NCBI GenBank assembly: GCA_946406195.1
Contig: CAMJJT010000014.1
Span: 1 to 49,284 of the forward strand
Source: an uncultured Bacteroidales bacterium
Lineage (GTDB): Bacteria > Bacteroidota > Bacteroidia > Bacteroidales > Paludibacteraceae
DNA: 49,284 bases
Direction: 5' to 3'
Shown here piece after piece: positions 6,987 to 14,129 of the stretch. Position 1 is the stretch's first letter; the number at the start of each line of letters is the position of its first letter. A program made the translations under genes and the position numbers. The notes under the pieces are model-generated. The model saw only the letters and a program-made list of their open reading frames with translations. It had not been told where the DNA came from and made no database searches.

Positions 6987-8067
6987 TTATCTTTCATTAG
7001 TGAGGGCAGCGTTGTGGGGCACTCCTGCATCGTGGCCGGTGGAGCAGACCGAGAGCTTGCTCCGTTTGAATGTGCAACAAGGCACCGGAGCTTTGGTTTT
7101 TCCTGCCGTTCTGGCGCAAGAGGATATCCCTTCCGCCGTGCGCGCGCAGATGAAGAGTGTGTGCATGAGTACGATCCAGCAACATGTCCATCTGGGGCAT
7201 ATGCTGTCTATGGCTTGGTCTGCGATGAAGCAAGCCGATATACAGGTGGTGCTCATGAAAGGAGCCGGTTTGGCGGCTTTCTATCCCGAACCTCAGATGC
7301 GGCAGTGGGGAGATATAGACCTCTTCGTAGGGGCGCAGCAATATCATCCTGCTTGCGCTGCGATGCGCGCTACTTTTCCCGATGCCCTTAAGTTCGACGA
7401 GGAGTTGGATCATTACAAACATTATAACCTCATCGCCGACGGTGTGTCTATTGAGATCCATCGCGTGACAGTGTCCTTGCCGCACCCTCTCGATGAGCGG
7501 CGCTACGCCCGTTTTGAGCAGTATGGAATGAGCCATGCTGAGCGGAAGACGGTAAGCGGCGTGGAGGTGATGATTCCGGAGGCTACTTTCAATGCGCTGC
7601 TGATCATGCTCCATTCATGGGAACATATGACCACGATGGGAGCCAGCGTGCGGCAGTTATGCGATCTCACCTTACTCATGCATCATTATGCCGGGCAGTT
7701 GGACGCGCCGCGTCTGAAGCATTACCTGCGTGCGTTGCGACTGATGGATGTATGGCAGCTGTATATGTGGATGGCGGTGAATTATCTGGGGCTGCCGAAG
7801 GACGAAGCCCTCTTTTACACCGATTTGGTAGCTGATAGAGCGCAACGCTTAATGAACGATCTGTTAGCCGGAAAGATGGTGGCTCCCAAAGCCACCAAAC
7901 CTGCCCCTAAGGGACGTATAGCGCGCAAATGGCATACGATGCAGGAACGAATGGCGAACGCACGTCGCATCGCTGCTTATAGTCCGTCTTATGCCCGACA
8001 TATGGCGGAGTCTATCTGGCTCAGCGGACTCGGACGACTCTTTGCCAAAGACCGACACTGGGAATAA
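6979..8067 (+). CDS. Nucleotidyltransferase-fold family protein (PF14907-like)
   Basis: The 362-residue protein carries LMKGAGLAAFYPEPQMRQWG followed by DIDLFV, the glycine- and Asp-x-Asp motif of the uncharacterised nucleotidyltransferase family often found beside polysaccharide genes. A later conserved segment is IEIHRVTVSLPHPLDER. No signal or membrane segment is seen. The GTG at 6979 overlaps the sugar-transferase stop by 8 bp and is the only start that keeps the conserved N-terminus, so the two genes form an operon. Substrate and product are unknown; a role in modifying surface sugars is suggested by the neighbour only. Confidence 0.75.
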   Translation: MHNYLSLVRAALWGTPASWPVEQTESLLRLNVQQGTGALVFPAVLAQEDIPSAVRAQMKSVCMSTIQQHVHLGHMLSMAWSAMKQADIQVVLMKGAGLAAFYPEPQMRQWGDIDLFVGAQQYHPACAAMRATFPDALKFDEELDHYKHYNLIADGVSIEIHRVTVSLPHPLDERRYARFEQYGMSHAERKTVSGVEVMIPEATFNALLIMLHSWEHMTTMGASVRQLCDLTLLMHHYAGQLDAPRLKHYLRALRLMDVWQLYMWMAVNYLGLPKDEALFYTDLVADRAQRLMNDLLAGKMVAPKATKPAPKGRIARKWHTMQERMANARRIAAYSPSYARHMAESIWLSGLGRLFAKDRHWE

Positions 8068-8070
8068 TTT

Positions 8071-8105
8071 CCAACGACCATCGACCAACGGACCAACGAC
8101 TAATG
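8071..8105 (+). repeat. Five 7-base repeats ending in the holA start codon
   Basis: Units ccaacga, ccatcga, ccaacgg, accaacg and actaatg follow directly; the ATG of holA (8103) is the end of the last unit. Nearly the same units precede nadD at 17109-17143. Confidence 0.85.
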
Positions 8106-9149
8106 ACCACCAAATTTGACGATATCATGCGTGCTTTGCGCGCGGGGACATACGCTCCCATCTATGTGCTCTGCGGAGATGAACCCTATTATGCGGACCA
8201 AGTGTATGACTTCATCGCGGCGAACGCGTTGGACGAGATGGCGCGTGAGTTTGACCAGCAGATCCTCTATGCGCGCGATCTGCAGGGTGCTGACATAGCG
8301 CCCGTCATCGGTGCCGCACGCGGTTTTGCGATGATGGGTGGCAGAAAAGTGATTATTGTGCGCGAAGCGCAAGCTATCAAGAAATGGGAAGCACTCAATG
8401 CCTATCTCGATAATCTGATGCCCCAAACGGTGCTCGTCATCTGCTATAATGGCAAACCCGATAAGCGTCAGGGCGTTTGGAAAAGAGCTGCCGATCATCC
8501 GCAGGTCGTTTGGATGCAATCGGATAAATTGCGGGACTACGAAGTGGAGCGATGGATCAACTCCTATATCGTCGATTTCAATAAAGCCCAAGTCAATAAC
8601 GGCAAAGAGAAAGTTACTATCGATCCGAAAGTGGCACCGCTACTCGCAGATTATATCGGTACCGATCTCTCCGCTATCGTCGGGGCGCTGCAAAAACTGA
8701 TGGATGGTCGTCCCGAAGGCGTTAATACGATTGATGCGGCGCTCGTGGAACGCAATATCGGTATCTCCAAGGATTATAATATCATGGAGCTCCAAGCGGC
8801 GCTCATTCGTGGAGATATAGCTAAAGTGAACAGGATAGCGCAGTATTTCGCGGGCAGTAAGGACCATCCCATGATTCGCGAGATGGCGCCGCTCTTCACC
8901 TTCTTCTCCAACCTCCTCATGTACCATTACATGCCTGTCAAATCGCCGGCAGTAGTGGCGAAAGAGTTAGGAATCAATCCTTATTTCGTCAAAGATTATG
9001 AGATGGCAGCGAAGCGCTATCCGGCGGCAAAGACCTTCCTCATCGTCGGCTATCTGAGAGAGATGGACGCACGCTTAAAAGGAATCAATAATCCTTCAGC
9101 GAAGGACGCCGATCTGTGGAAAGAGTTGATTTTCAAGATGATGCACTAA
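8103..9149 (+). CDS. holA: DNA polymerase III subunit delta
   Basis: The 348-residue protein matches HolA: PIYVLCGDEPYYADQVYDFI near the N-terminus, GGRKVIIVREAQ in the ATPase-like domain, PQTVLVICYNGKPDKR, then the C-terminal LADYIGTDLSAIVGALQKL and NIMELQAALIRGD. Delta opens the sliding clamp within the clamp loader. It does not carry a working Walker A motif, as usual for delta. The ATG lies inside a short 7-base repeat. The 3' end overlaps the convergent DUF4296 gene by 54 bp, so no terminator separates them. Confidence 0.92.
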   Translation: MTTKFDDIMRALRAGTYAPIYVLCGDEPYYADQVYDFIAANALDEMAREFDQQILYARDLQGADIAPVIGAARGFAMMGGRKVIIVREAQAIKKWEALNAYLDNLMPQTVLVICYNGKPDKRQGVWKRAADHPQVVWMQSDKLRDYEVERWINSYIVDFNKAQVNNGKEKVTIDPKVAPLLADYIGTDLSAIVGALQKLMDGRPEGVNTIDAALVERNIGISKDYNIMELQAALIRGDIAKVNRIAQYFAGSKDHPMIREMAPLFTFFSNLLMYHYMPVKSPAVVAKELGINPYFVKDYEMAAKRYPAAKTFLIVGYLREMDARLKGINNPSAKDADLWKELIFKMMH

Positions 9150-9644
9150 TGGATTCCAAGTAGAAGGATAACCGTGAAGGGTCACCCATACGGTACTGTC
9201 TAATTGGGCAAGGGTATATGTTCTCTCATTTGCTAATCCGCTCATCCCTTCACCCTCTAATCCTTTCATCCTCTCCGCCTCAAATCCGCTGAGTTCTGCC
9301 GCGTGTTCTCTCTCGAAGAGTTGCTCATCTTCCATCAAACGGGCAATCACTTTCGGATAAATCTTATCGAAGAGTTGCGGATGAGCCGTGTACCATACCA
9401 ACGACGAATCGAACTGAGCTTGGGTCACACCGTGTTTCTCAAGGACTTCGGCATAGTAGATGTTGCGCACCTCATCGCTCTCGTACTGCCTGCCGGAGAC
9501 CTGCAGCAAAGCGTCCATGCGATGCAGATCATACAGCAACGCCCGTAACTCCCACGAGTGCAAAATCCCCTTCGGTCTGCATCCACTCAGAATAAGGAGT
9601 AACGAACAAAGAGTAAAGACTAATATGGTTTTGCTAATCTTCAT
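9096..9644 (-). CDS. DUF4296 lipoprotein
   Basis: The 182-residue protein starts with a lipoprotein signal (LVFTLCSLLLILSGC, Cys at about 22) and then has the pattern of DUF4296, a Bacteroidetes-only family: LRALLYDLHRMDALLQVSG, EVLEKHGVTQAQFDSSLVWY and YPKVIARLMEDEQ. Its function is unknown. The stretch of about 19 residues rich in Gly, Glu and Met (about 119-137) is encoded by seven 8-base repeats (9232-9287), so it is a repeat insert and not part of the domain. It overlaps lspA by 11 bp upstream and runs into the 3' end of holA. Confidence 0.85.
   Translation of the reverse strand: MKISKTILVFTLCSLLLILSGCRPKGILHSWELRALLYDLHRMDALLQVSGRQYESDEVRNIYYAEVLEKHGVTQAQFDSSLVWYTAHPQLFDKIYPKVIARLMEDEQLFEREHAAELSGFEAERMKGLEGEGMSGLANERTYTLAQLDSTVWVTLHGYPSTWNPLVHHLENQLFPQIGVLR
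9232..9287. repeat. Seven degenerate 8-base repeats inside the DUF4296 gene
   Basis: Units gctaatcc, gctcatcc, cttcaccc, tctaatcc, tttcatcc, tctccgcc and tcaaatcc (plus strand) follow directly. Fifty-six bases are read through in frame by the minus-strand gene. The same words recur in dgt near 18907-18962. Confidence 0.8.
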
Positions 9645-10203
9645 TATTGCCCTTATTCTTGACTCCTGATTCTTGATTCAGTTCTTTCATATAAAAGAGC
9701 AAAATCACGCCTACGGCGCAGGTGATACAACTATCTGCAAAATTAAATACCGGACGGAAGAAGAGCACCTCTCCGGTACTGTTATGTATGAGCGGAAAAT
9801 AGAACATGTCCACCACTTTGCCAAAGAACCATCCTGCATACCCGAATAACTTGCCGTAGAAGACGCAATCGATGATATTTCCTAATGCACCTGCTATGAT
9901 AAAAGCGATTGTTGCTAAGTAACCGGTCGGCGTTTCGGGACGGCGAATAAGAACATGTGCGTACCATCCTAATAGTCCTACCGCCACTAACCGGAACAAG
10001 GTCAACGCTAACTTGGAGAACCATTCAATGCCAAAAGCCATACCATTGTTCTCCACGTAGCAGAGCCAAAACCATGAAGTGATCTCGTGGCTCTCACCGA
10101 GGGCATAATGGGTGGCGATATACAATTTGATAATCTGATCGATAACCACCGCTCCGATCACAATCATAAGCACTAATATCGTCCGCGTTTTTATCTTATT
10201 CAT
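9634..10203 (-). CDS. lspA: Lipoprotein signal peptidase (signal peptidase II)
   Basis: The 189-residue protein has four membrane segments and the LspA signatures: VIDQIIKLYI near the N-terminus, YVENNGMAFGI, AGALGNIIDC with the first catalytic Asp, VVDMFYFPL, and FNFADSCI with the second catalytic Asp. It cleaves the signal of prolipoproteins in the inner membrane. Its partner gene downstream encodes a lipoprotein and overlaps by 11 bp. The last 20 residues are hydrophilic and probably dispensable. It lies 24 bases after metK in the same direction and may be cotranscribed with it. Confidence 0.95.
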   Translation of the reverse strand: MNKIKTRTILVLMIVIGAVVIDQIIKLYIATHYALGESHEITSWFWLCYVENNGMAFGIEWFSKLALTLFRLVAVGLLGWYAHVLIRRPETPTGYLATIAFIIAGALGNIIDCVFYGKLFGYAGWFFGKVVDMFYFPLIHNSTGEVLFFRPVFNFADSCITCAVGVILLFYMKELNQESGVKNKGNNED

Positions 10204-10227
10204 TTGTGTATTGTGTATTGTGGAATG

Positions 10228-11514
10228 TCAAATCTCAAACTCCTTTTTGACAGTTTCAATGCGGTCCAGTTTCTCCCATGTGAATAATTCCACCTCACGG
10301 GTATATTCCTGTCCGTCGGCATCCAAGAAAGTCTTTTTTACTACTTCGTTCGTACGACCCACATGACCGTACTTAGCGGTCTCTTCGTACATAGGTTGCG
10401 TCAGTTTCAGGTCGCGAATGATAGCCGCCGGGCGGAGGTCGAAGAGCTTCGCAACATGTTGCGCGATCTCGGCATCGCTCATCGCCACACGGGCGGTACC
10501 GTTCGTGTTGACGTAAAGCGAAACCGGCTCTGCCACTCCGATCGCGTAGCTTACTTGTACCAACGCCTCGTGTGCCACACCTGCTGCTACCAGATGTTTG
10601 GCAATCCATCGCGCCGCATAAGCTGCCGAACGATCCACTTTCGATGGGTCCTTACCGCTGAAAGCACCTCCGCCGTGCGCGCCGCGACCTCCGTAAGTAT
10701 CTACGATGATCTTACGACCTGTCAGACCGGTGTCGCCGTGAGGACCGCCTATCACGAAATTGCCCGTCGGGTTCACTAACAGTTTGGCGTTGGGGTCCGC
10801 TAAGAACTCATGCAACAAATGGCTGTAACGGCTATCCCGTGTGGCTACGCGCGGCAGAAGGATCTCGATGATATCTTTCTTGATTATCTCCGGCGTCACT
10901 TCTTCGCCGCATGGCTGGCTTGCTCCCGTTCTAAACGGGTCGTGTTGTGTGGAAAGGACGATGGTGTCGATACGAACGGGGCGGTTCTGCTCGTCATATT
11001 CGATGGTTACTTGGCTCTTACTGTCCGGACGGAGGTAGGTCATCTGTTTGCCCTCCTTGCGGATTCGTGCGAGCGTATAAACCAAGGTGTGCGCCAAGTC
11101 GAGCGTCAAAGGCATGAAGTTATCCGTCTCGTCGGTCGCATAACCGAACATCATTCCTTGGTCGCCGGCTCCTTGCTCCTCCTCCTTGGCACGAGAGACA
11201 CCCATGTTAATGTCCTGACTCTGTGCATGAAGCGCAGTCAAGATACCGCAACTCTCCGCCTCAAACTTATACTCCGCTTTGGTGTAACCGATCTCCGCTA
11301 TCGTCTTGCGTACCACGCGCTGGATGTCCACCCATCCCTTACAACTCACCTCTCCGGCGATCACTACCTGACCCGTGGTGCAGAGCGTCTCGCAAGCCAC
11401 GTGTGCATGAGGGTCCTGTGCTAACATATTATCCAAGATAGCGTCCGAGATCTGGTCGCTCACTTTGTCCGGGTGTCCTTCCGACACCGATTCAGATGTA
11501 AATAAATAATGCAT
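10228..11514 (-). CDS. metK: S-adenosylmethionine synthase
   Basis: The 428-residue protein is MetK along its length: [69 protein letters not shown] and [20 protein letters not shown]. It makes S-adenosylmethionine from ATP and methionine in the cytosol. The leader of about 195 nt contains a SAM-II-like aptamer followed by a terminator, so SAM probably represses its own synthesis by premature termination. The start at 11514 agrees with the family's [10 protein letters not shown]. Confidence 0.97.
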   Translation of the reverse strand: MHYLFTSESVSEGHPDKVSDQISDAILDNMLAQDPHAHVACETLCTTGQVVIAGEVSCKGWVDIQRVVRKTIAEIGYTKAEYKFEAESCGILTALHAQSQDINMGVSRAKEEEQGAGDQGMMFGYATDETDNFMPLTLDLAHTLVYTLARIRKEGKQMTYLRPDSKSQVTIEYDEQNRPVRIDTIVLSTQHDPFRTGASQPCGEEVTPEIIKKDIIEILLPRVATRDSRYSHLLHEFLADPNAKLLVNPTGNFVIGGPHGDTGLTGRKIIVDTYGGRGAHGGGAFSGKDPSKVDRSAAYAARWIAKHLVAAGVAHEALVQVSYAIGVAEPVSLYVNTNGTARVAMSDAEIAQHVAKLFDLRPAAIIRDLKLTQPMYEETAKYGHVGRTNEVVKKTFLDADGQEYTREVELFTWEKLDRIETVKKEFEI

Positions 11515-11578
11515 TTATTAATGTTTTAACGATTTAACGATTTAACATGTCTCCGATTGGGGCTAAGCCTCTAACATC

Positions 11579-11599
11579 AAAAAAACAGCCCCATGGCTG
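11579..11599 (-). terminator. Attenuator terminator in the metK leader
   Basis: On the minus strand CAGCC, loop ATGG, GGCTG (11586-11599) is followed by seven T (11579-11585). It stands between the riboswitch aptamer and metK. Just upstream on the transcript ACAGCCC (around 11624-11630) could pair with the right arm and act as antiterminator. Confidence 0.75.
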
Positions 11600-11654
11600 C
11601 TTTGTCATTTGTCATTGGTCTTTGGGCTGTCGGCTAACAACCATTGACCATCGA

Positions 11655-11703
11655 CCTTTTAGCATTGTTTTAACGAGGTTGCAAGCAGTCAAATCCATCC
11701 TCT
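11655..11703 (-). promoter_or_regulatory. SAM-II-like riboswitch aptamer of metK
   Basis: Read leftward, the leader contains GAGG, then GATTTGACTGCTTGCAA, then CCTC, an A-rich stretch GTTAAAACAAT and GCTAAAAGG. This follows the SAM-II order: P1 stem (GAGG/CCTC) around the conserved GATTTAAC-type and TTGCAA parts, an A-rich linker, and the GCTAAA-AGG 3' arm that folds back as pseudoknot. It starts a few bases after the predicted transcription start and precedes a terminator and metK, which makes biological sense. SAM-II is best known from Alphaproteobacteria. SAM-V has a related core and is the main alternative. Confidence 0.72.
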
Positions 11704-11716
11704 TTTCAATTTCGGG

Positions 11717-11751
11717 TGCAAAGGTACAACAAAAATCTCAATAATCCAAAT
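11717..11751 (-). promoter_or_regulatory. metK promoter
   Basis: TACCTTTGCA on the minus strand (complement of 11717-11726) with TTTGG about 20 bases upstream. Transcription would start near 11711, just before the riboswitch. Confidence 0.8.
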
Positions 11752-12064
11752 AATCCGAAAGAAAAATGCAAAAAAAACTTGCATATTTCAAAAAAAAAGC
11801 AGTAATTTTGTCGCAAAAATGTAGTAATAGCAAGCTTTTAATGCTTGTTTATACGACTAAAATGAGAAATATGAGCATAATTGTTTTTTAGGTTTATTGC
11901 CGCAGGCGTTTGTACTCCGCAAGGAGTGTGGATTAGGGTGGTAGGCAGAACGAACGGTAAGCTCGTTTACCGAGCGGCTATCCGTGAGCAAGCTCCCGAT
12001 AGACGCTCAGGGACCTTTAAGACGCGATAAATCGCTCCTTTTCTCAAAAAAAATCCCCGAACGC
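11752..12064. other. Intergenic region with a possible promoter and hairpin cluster
   Basis: No gene is seen. TTGCATATTT near 11776 and TAATTTTG near 11807 resemble a rightward promoter, followed by a hairpin (CAAGC/GCTTG around 11832-11849, then T-rich). Further on are short hairpins ACTCC-GCAA-GGAGT (11914-11927) and GGTAA-GCTCG-TTTACC (11956-11971), and a GCGAT/ATCGC hairpin near 12025. I cannot say whether these form a functional RNA or are hairpin debris like that at 22.1-22.3 kb. Confidence 0.35.
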
Positions 12065-12097
12065 TTGCATATATGCAAAATTTGTAGTACCTTTGTA
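12065..12097 (+). promoter_or_regulatory. menG promoter, nearly leaderless
   Basis: TTGCATATATG at 12064-12074 region and TACCTTTGTA at 12088-12097. The ATG is at 12106, so the expected leader is only a few bases long. Confidence 0.8.
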
Positions 12098-12105
12098 GCC
12101 GATTT

Positions 12106-12807
12106 ATGGAGCAAAAGCAACAGATAGGTCAATTATTCGATCGGATTGCCGGTACGTATGACGGTCTCAACCATGGTCTTTCCTTGAATATAGACCGTTT
12201 ATGGCGGCGGAAAACAGTACGGCTTATGCAACCGGCTCAGCATGTTTTGGACGTGGCAATCGGTACGGCTGATTTGACCATCGAGATGCTTCGCCGCGGG
12301 AAAGCAGAGCAGGTGACCGGTATTGATCTATCTGACCAAATGATGCGGATAGGCAAAGAGAAGACCGACAAACACCACCTGCCCAATGTCCGATTTATGC
12401 ATGCAAACGCGCAGTCGATGCCCTTTGAAAAAGATACTTTCGATGCGGTGACTTGCGCCTTCGGGTGTAGGAATTTTCAGGACTTGGACGAGGGTCTGTG
12501 TGAGATGTACCGCGTGCTCAAACCCGGCGGACAAGTAGTGATCTTGGAGTTCTCCTATCCCTCCAACCGCCTCGTGCGCGCGCTATACGATATATATTTC
12601 ACGCGCGTGTTGCCATGGATCGGTAGGGTAGTGAGCCGCGATAAAACGGCTTATACCTATCTCAATAAGAGCGTCAAGTCTTTTTGTTGGGGAGAGACTT
12701 TTGCCCGACATCTGACGGACGCAGGATTTAAGGAGGCGGCATGGGAGACGCTGACTTTCGGAATCGCTACGATCTATATCGCAAGGAAATGTATAATTGA
12801 TAATTGA
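12106..12807 (+). CDS. menG: Demethylmenaquinone methyltransferase
   Basis: The 233-residue protein is a class I methyltransferase of the UbiE/MenG family: LFDRIAGTYDGLNHGLSLNID at the N-terminus, LDVAIGTADLTIEML as SAM-binding motif I, AFGCRNFQDLDEGL, and the C-terminal YTYLNKSVKSF and FGIATIYIARK. It methylates demethylmenaquinone, the last step to menaquinone, the usual quinone of Bacteroidales. The final residues CIIDN after ARK are encoded by the 7-base spacer repeat that follows, so the stop codon has been supplied by the repeat. Confidence 0.93.
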   Translation: MEQKQQIGQLFDRIAGTYDGLNHGLSLNIDRLWRRKTVRLMQPAQHVLDVAIGTADLTIEMLRRGKAEQVTGIDLSDQMMRIGKEKTDKHHLPNVRFMHANAQSMPFEKDTFDAVTCAFGCRNFQDLDEGLCEMYRVLKPGGQVVILEFSYPSNRLVRALYDIYFTRVLPWIGRVVSRDKTAYTYLNKSVKSFCWGETFARHLTDAGFKEAAWETLTFGIATIYIARKCIIDN

Positions 12808-12837
12808 CAATTGATAATTGACAATTGATAGTTGATA
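12796..12837 (+). repeat. Six 7-base repeats between menG and the Dabb gene
   Basis: Units attgata, attgaca, attgata, attgaca, attgata and gttgata follow directly. They overlap the last codons of menG and end 12 bases before the next start codon. Confidence 0.9.
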
Positions 12838-12849
12838 GGAGATATTTTT

Positions 12850-13155
12850 ATGGTTAAGCACATTATTCTTTGGAAATTGCGTTCGGACTTGACAGCCGAG
12901 CAAAAAGCAGCAGCAGCTCTTGCAATCAAGCAGGGACTAGAGGGGTTGAAAGGGCAAGTCCCGGGGCTGGTGGATATCCATGTTCAGGCAACCGGACAGC
13001 TCGAAAGCAGCAATGCAGATATCATGTTGGACTCCACCTTGGAGTCGCCCGAGGCGCTTAAGACCTACGCCACCCATCCAGCTCATGTGGCGGTAGCAAA
13101 CGGCGTTGTGCGACCGAATATAGAAGTTCGAACTTGTTTAGACTACATACAATAA
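12850..13155 (+). CDS. Dabb-family stress-responsive alpha/beta-barrel protein
   Basis: From the ATG at 12850 the product is 101 residues: MVKHIILWKLRSDLTAEQKA, a middle with GLVDIHVQATGQL, and SPEALKTYATHPAHVAVANG. The His-bearing first strand and the YATHPAHVAV stretch are the hallmarks of the Dabb (A/B barrel) domain. Family members form dimeric ferredoxin-like barrels; most have no known reaction. An earlier in-frame start would add six residues from the spacer and is rejected. It stands between menG and an exported protein, all rightward. Confidence 0.88.
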   Translation: MVKHIILWKLRSDLTAEQKAAAALAIKQGLEGLKGQVPGLVDIHVQATGQLESSNADIMLDSTLESPEALKTYATHPAHVAVANGVVRPNIEVRTCLDYIQ

Positions 13156-13161
13156 TCTATC

Positions 13162-13845
13162 ATGAAATACAAATTCTTAGTGCTCTTTTTGGCAATCTCA
13201 GCCAATATGTTTGCTTGGCGTCCGCAAGCCCGCGGCGTCGTTATTGATACGATCTGCAACGCTTCGTGGCAATCCATGCTTCTGACAGCAGATAAGTTCT
13301 GCTATCAGTTTCAGGCATGCCCCGATTCCCTCTTCGAGTGGGCTTACCTGGGACTTAATGAAGCGCCCTCCGAACCGAAGAAAGAGGTGAAAGAACCAAA
13401 GAAAAAGACCAAGGAGAGCCGCGATGCTATCCAACTTCGTTATAAGGATCGGATGTACGACCCTGTGAACAAGACCGGAGACGTAGCGATTGATATCTAT
13501 ATCCTTGGTACACGTTGGTGGAAGGATCAGCATCTGGGAACGAAGTATGTCCTCTCGCGTCCCGCCAAAACGAAATTCCCGCTTACCGCTAAGATGACCG
13601 CTACTTATTCCGGTTCTATCTTGGAGGGAGGTACGTTCATCATCCGCTTGGAGCCTATCAATGACCATCAGACGCGCGTTCATTATGAGTTCGGTCTGGT
13701 CTTCGGCAAAGTGCTGTCTACGTTTATCTCGGATAAGACATGGCAGAACGCTATCGAATGGCGTTTCGCTACGATCCTCGAAAATCTGATAGAGCATGCC
13801 GAAACAGGTACCGTACTCCCTAAACAACGCGGTCCGCAAATTTGA
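13162..13845 (+). CDS. Exported protein of unknown function
   Basis: The 227-residue protein begins with a signal peptide (KFLVLFLAISANMFA) and has no lipobox. A charged, Lys/Glu-rich linker (about residues 72-90) separates a short N-terminal part from a beta-rich C-terminal part with IDIYILGTRWWKDQHLGTKY, ATYSGSILEGGTFIIRLEPI and VHYEFGLVFGKV. I do not recognise the family. It follows the Dabb gene by 6 bases, so the two are probably cotranscribed, and a terminator shared with the opposite tRNA gene closes the unit. Confidence 0.7.
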   Translation: MKYKFLVLFLAISANMFAWRPQARGVVIDTICNASWQSMLLTADKFCYQFQACPDSLFEWAYLGLNEAPSEPKKEVKEPKKKTKESRDAIQLRYKDRMYDPVNKTGDVAIDIYILGTRWWKDQHLGTKYVLSRPAKTKFPLTAKMTATYSGSILEGGTFIIRLEPINDHQTRVHYEFGLVFGKVLSTFISDKTWQNAIEWRFATILENLIEHAETGTVLPKQRGPQI

Positions 13846-13883
13846 TTTAGGACTACGCATCCCGGTTACGAGCCGTTGTAGCA

Positions 13884-13914
13884 CAAAAAAAGAGCCCATT
13901 AAGGCTCTTTTTCT
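13884..13914. terminator. Bidirectional terminator between exported-protein gene and tRNA-Glu
   Basis: AAAGAGCC and GGCTCTTT (13889-13910) form the stem, with A runs on the left and T runs on the right, so it can end transcripts from both sides. Confidence 0.85.
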
Positions 13915-13916
13915 TG

Positions 13917-13989
13917 TAGTGCTACCCGGACTCGAACCGGGGTTTACGGCGTGAGAGGCCGTTGTCCTAGGCCACTAGACGATAGCACC
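13917..13989 (-). tRNA. tRNA-Glu(CUC)
   Basis: On the minus strand a complete cloverleaf is visible: acceptor GGTGCTA with TAGCACT, D arm around CTAGTGGCCTAG, anticodon stem ACGGC/GCCGT with loop CTCTCAC giving anticodon CUC, and T arm CCCGG-TTCGAGT-CCGGG. CCA is not encoded. It reads GAG. Bacteroidales usually rely on the UUC isoacceptor, so this is likely an additional one. The promoter lies about 30 bases upstream and a terminator directly follows. Confidence 0.93.
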
Positions 13990-14018
13990 CTATATTCTGC
14001 TTCTCATTCGAAAGCGGG

Positions 14019-14053
14019 TGCAAAGGTACTGCTTTTTTTTGATATGACCAAAT
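14019..14053 (-). promoter_or_regulatory. tRNA-Glu promoter
   Basis: TACCTTTGCA on the minus strand (14019-14028) with a TTTGGTC-type -33 element about 20 bases upstream. Confidence 0.8.
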
Positions 14054-14090
14054 TTTTTAGCAAAAAAAATGCATTTTACCCCTCATTTTT

Positions 14091-14123
14091 TTGCATATAT
14101 GGGAAAAAAGCAGTATCTTTGCA
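14091..14123 (+). promoter_or_regulatory. mnmE promoter, nearly leaderless
   Basis: TTGCATATATG at 14091 and TATCTTTGCA at 14114-14123. The ATG at 14130 is only a few bases after the expected transcription start. Confidence 0.85.
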
Positions 14124-14129
14124 CTCCAA

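Noticed and set aside
9096..9149. Mis-called ends of holA or the DUF4296 gene, because they overlap tail to tail
   Set aside because: Both frames carry family-typical sequence near their ends, so the 54-bp overlap is accepted as real.
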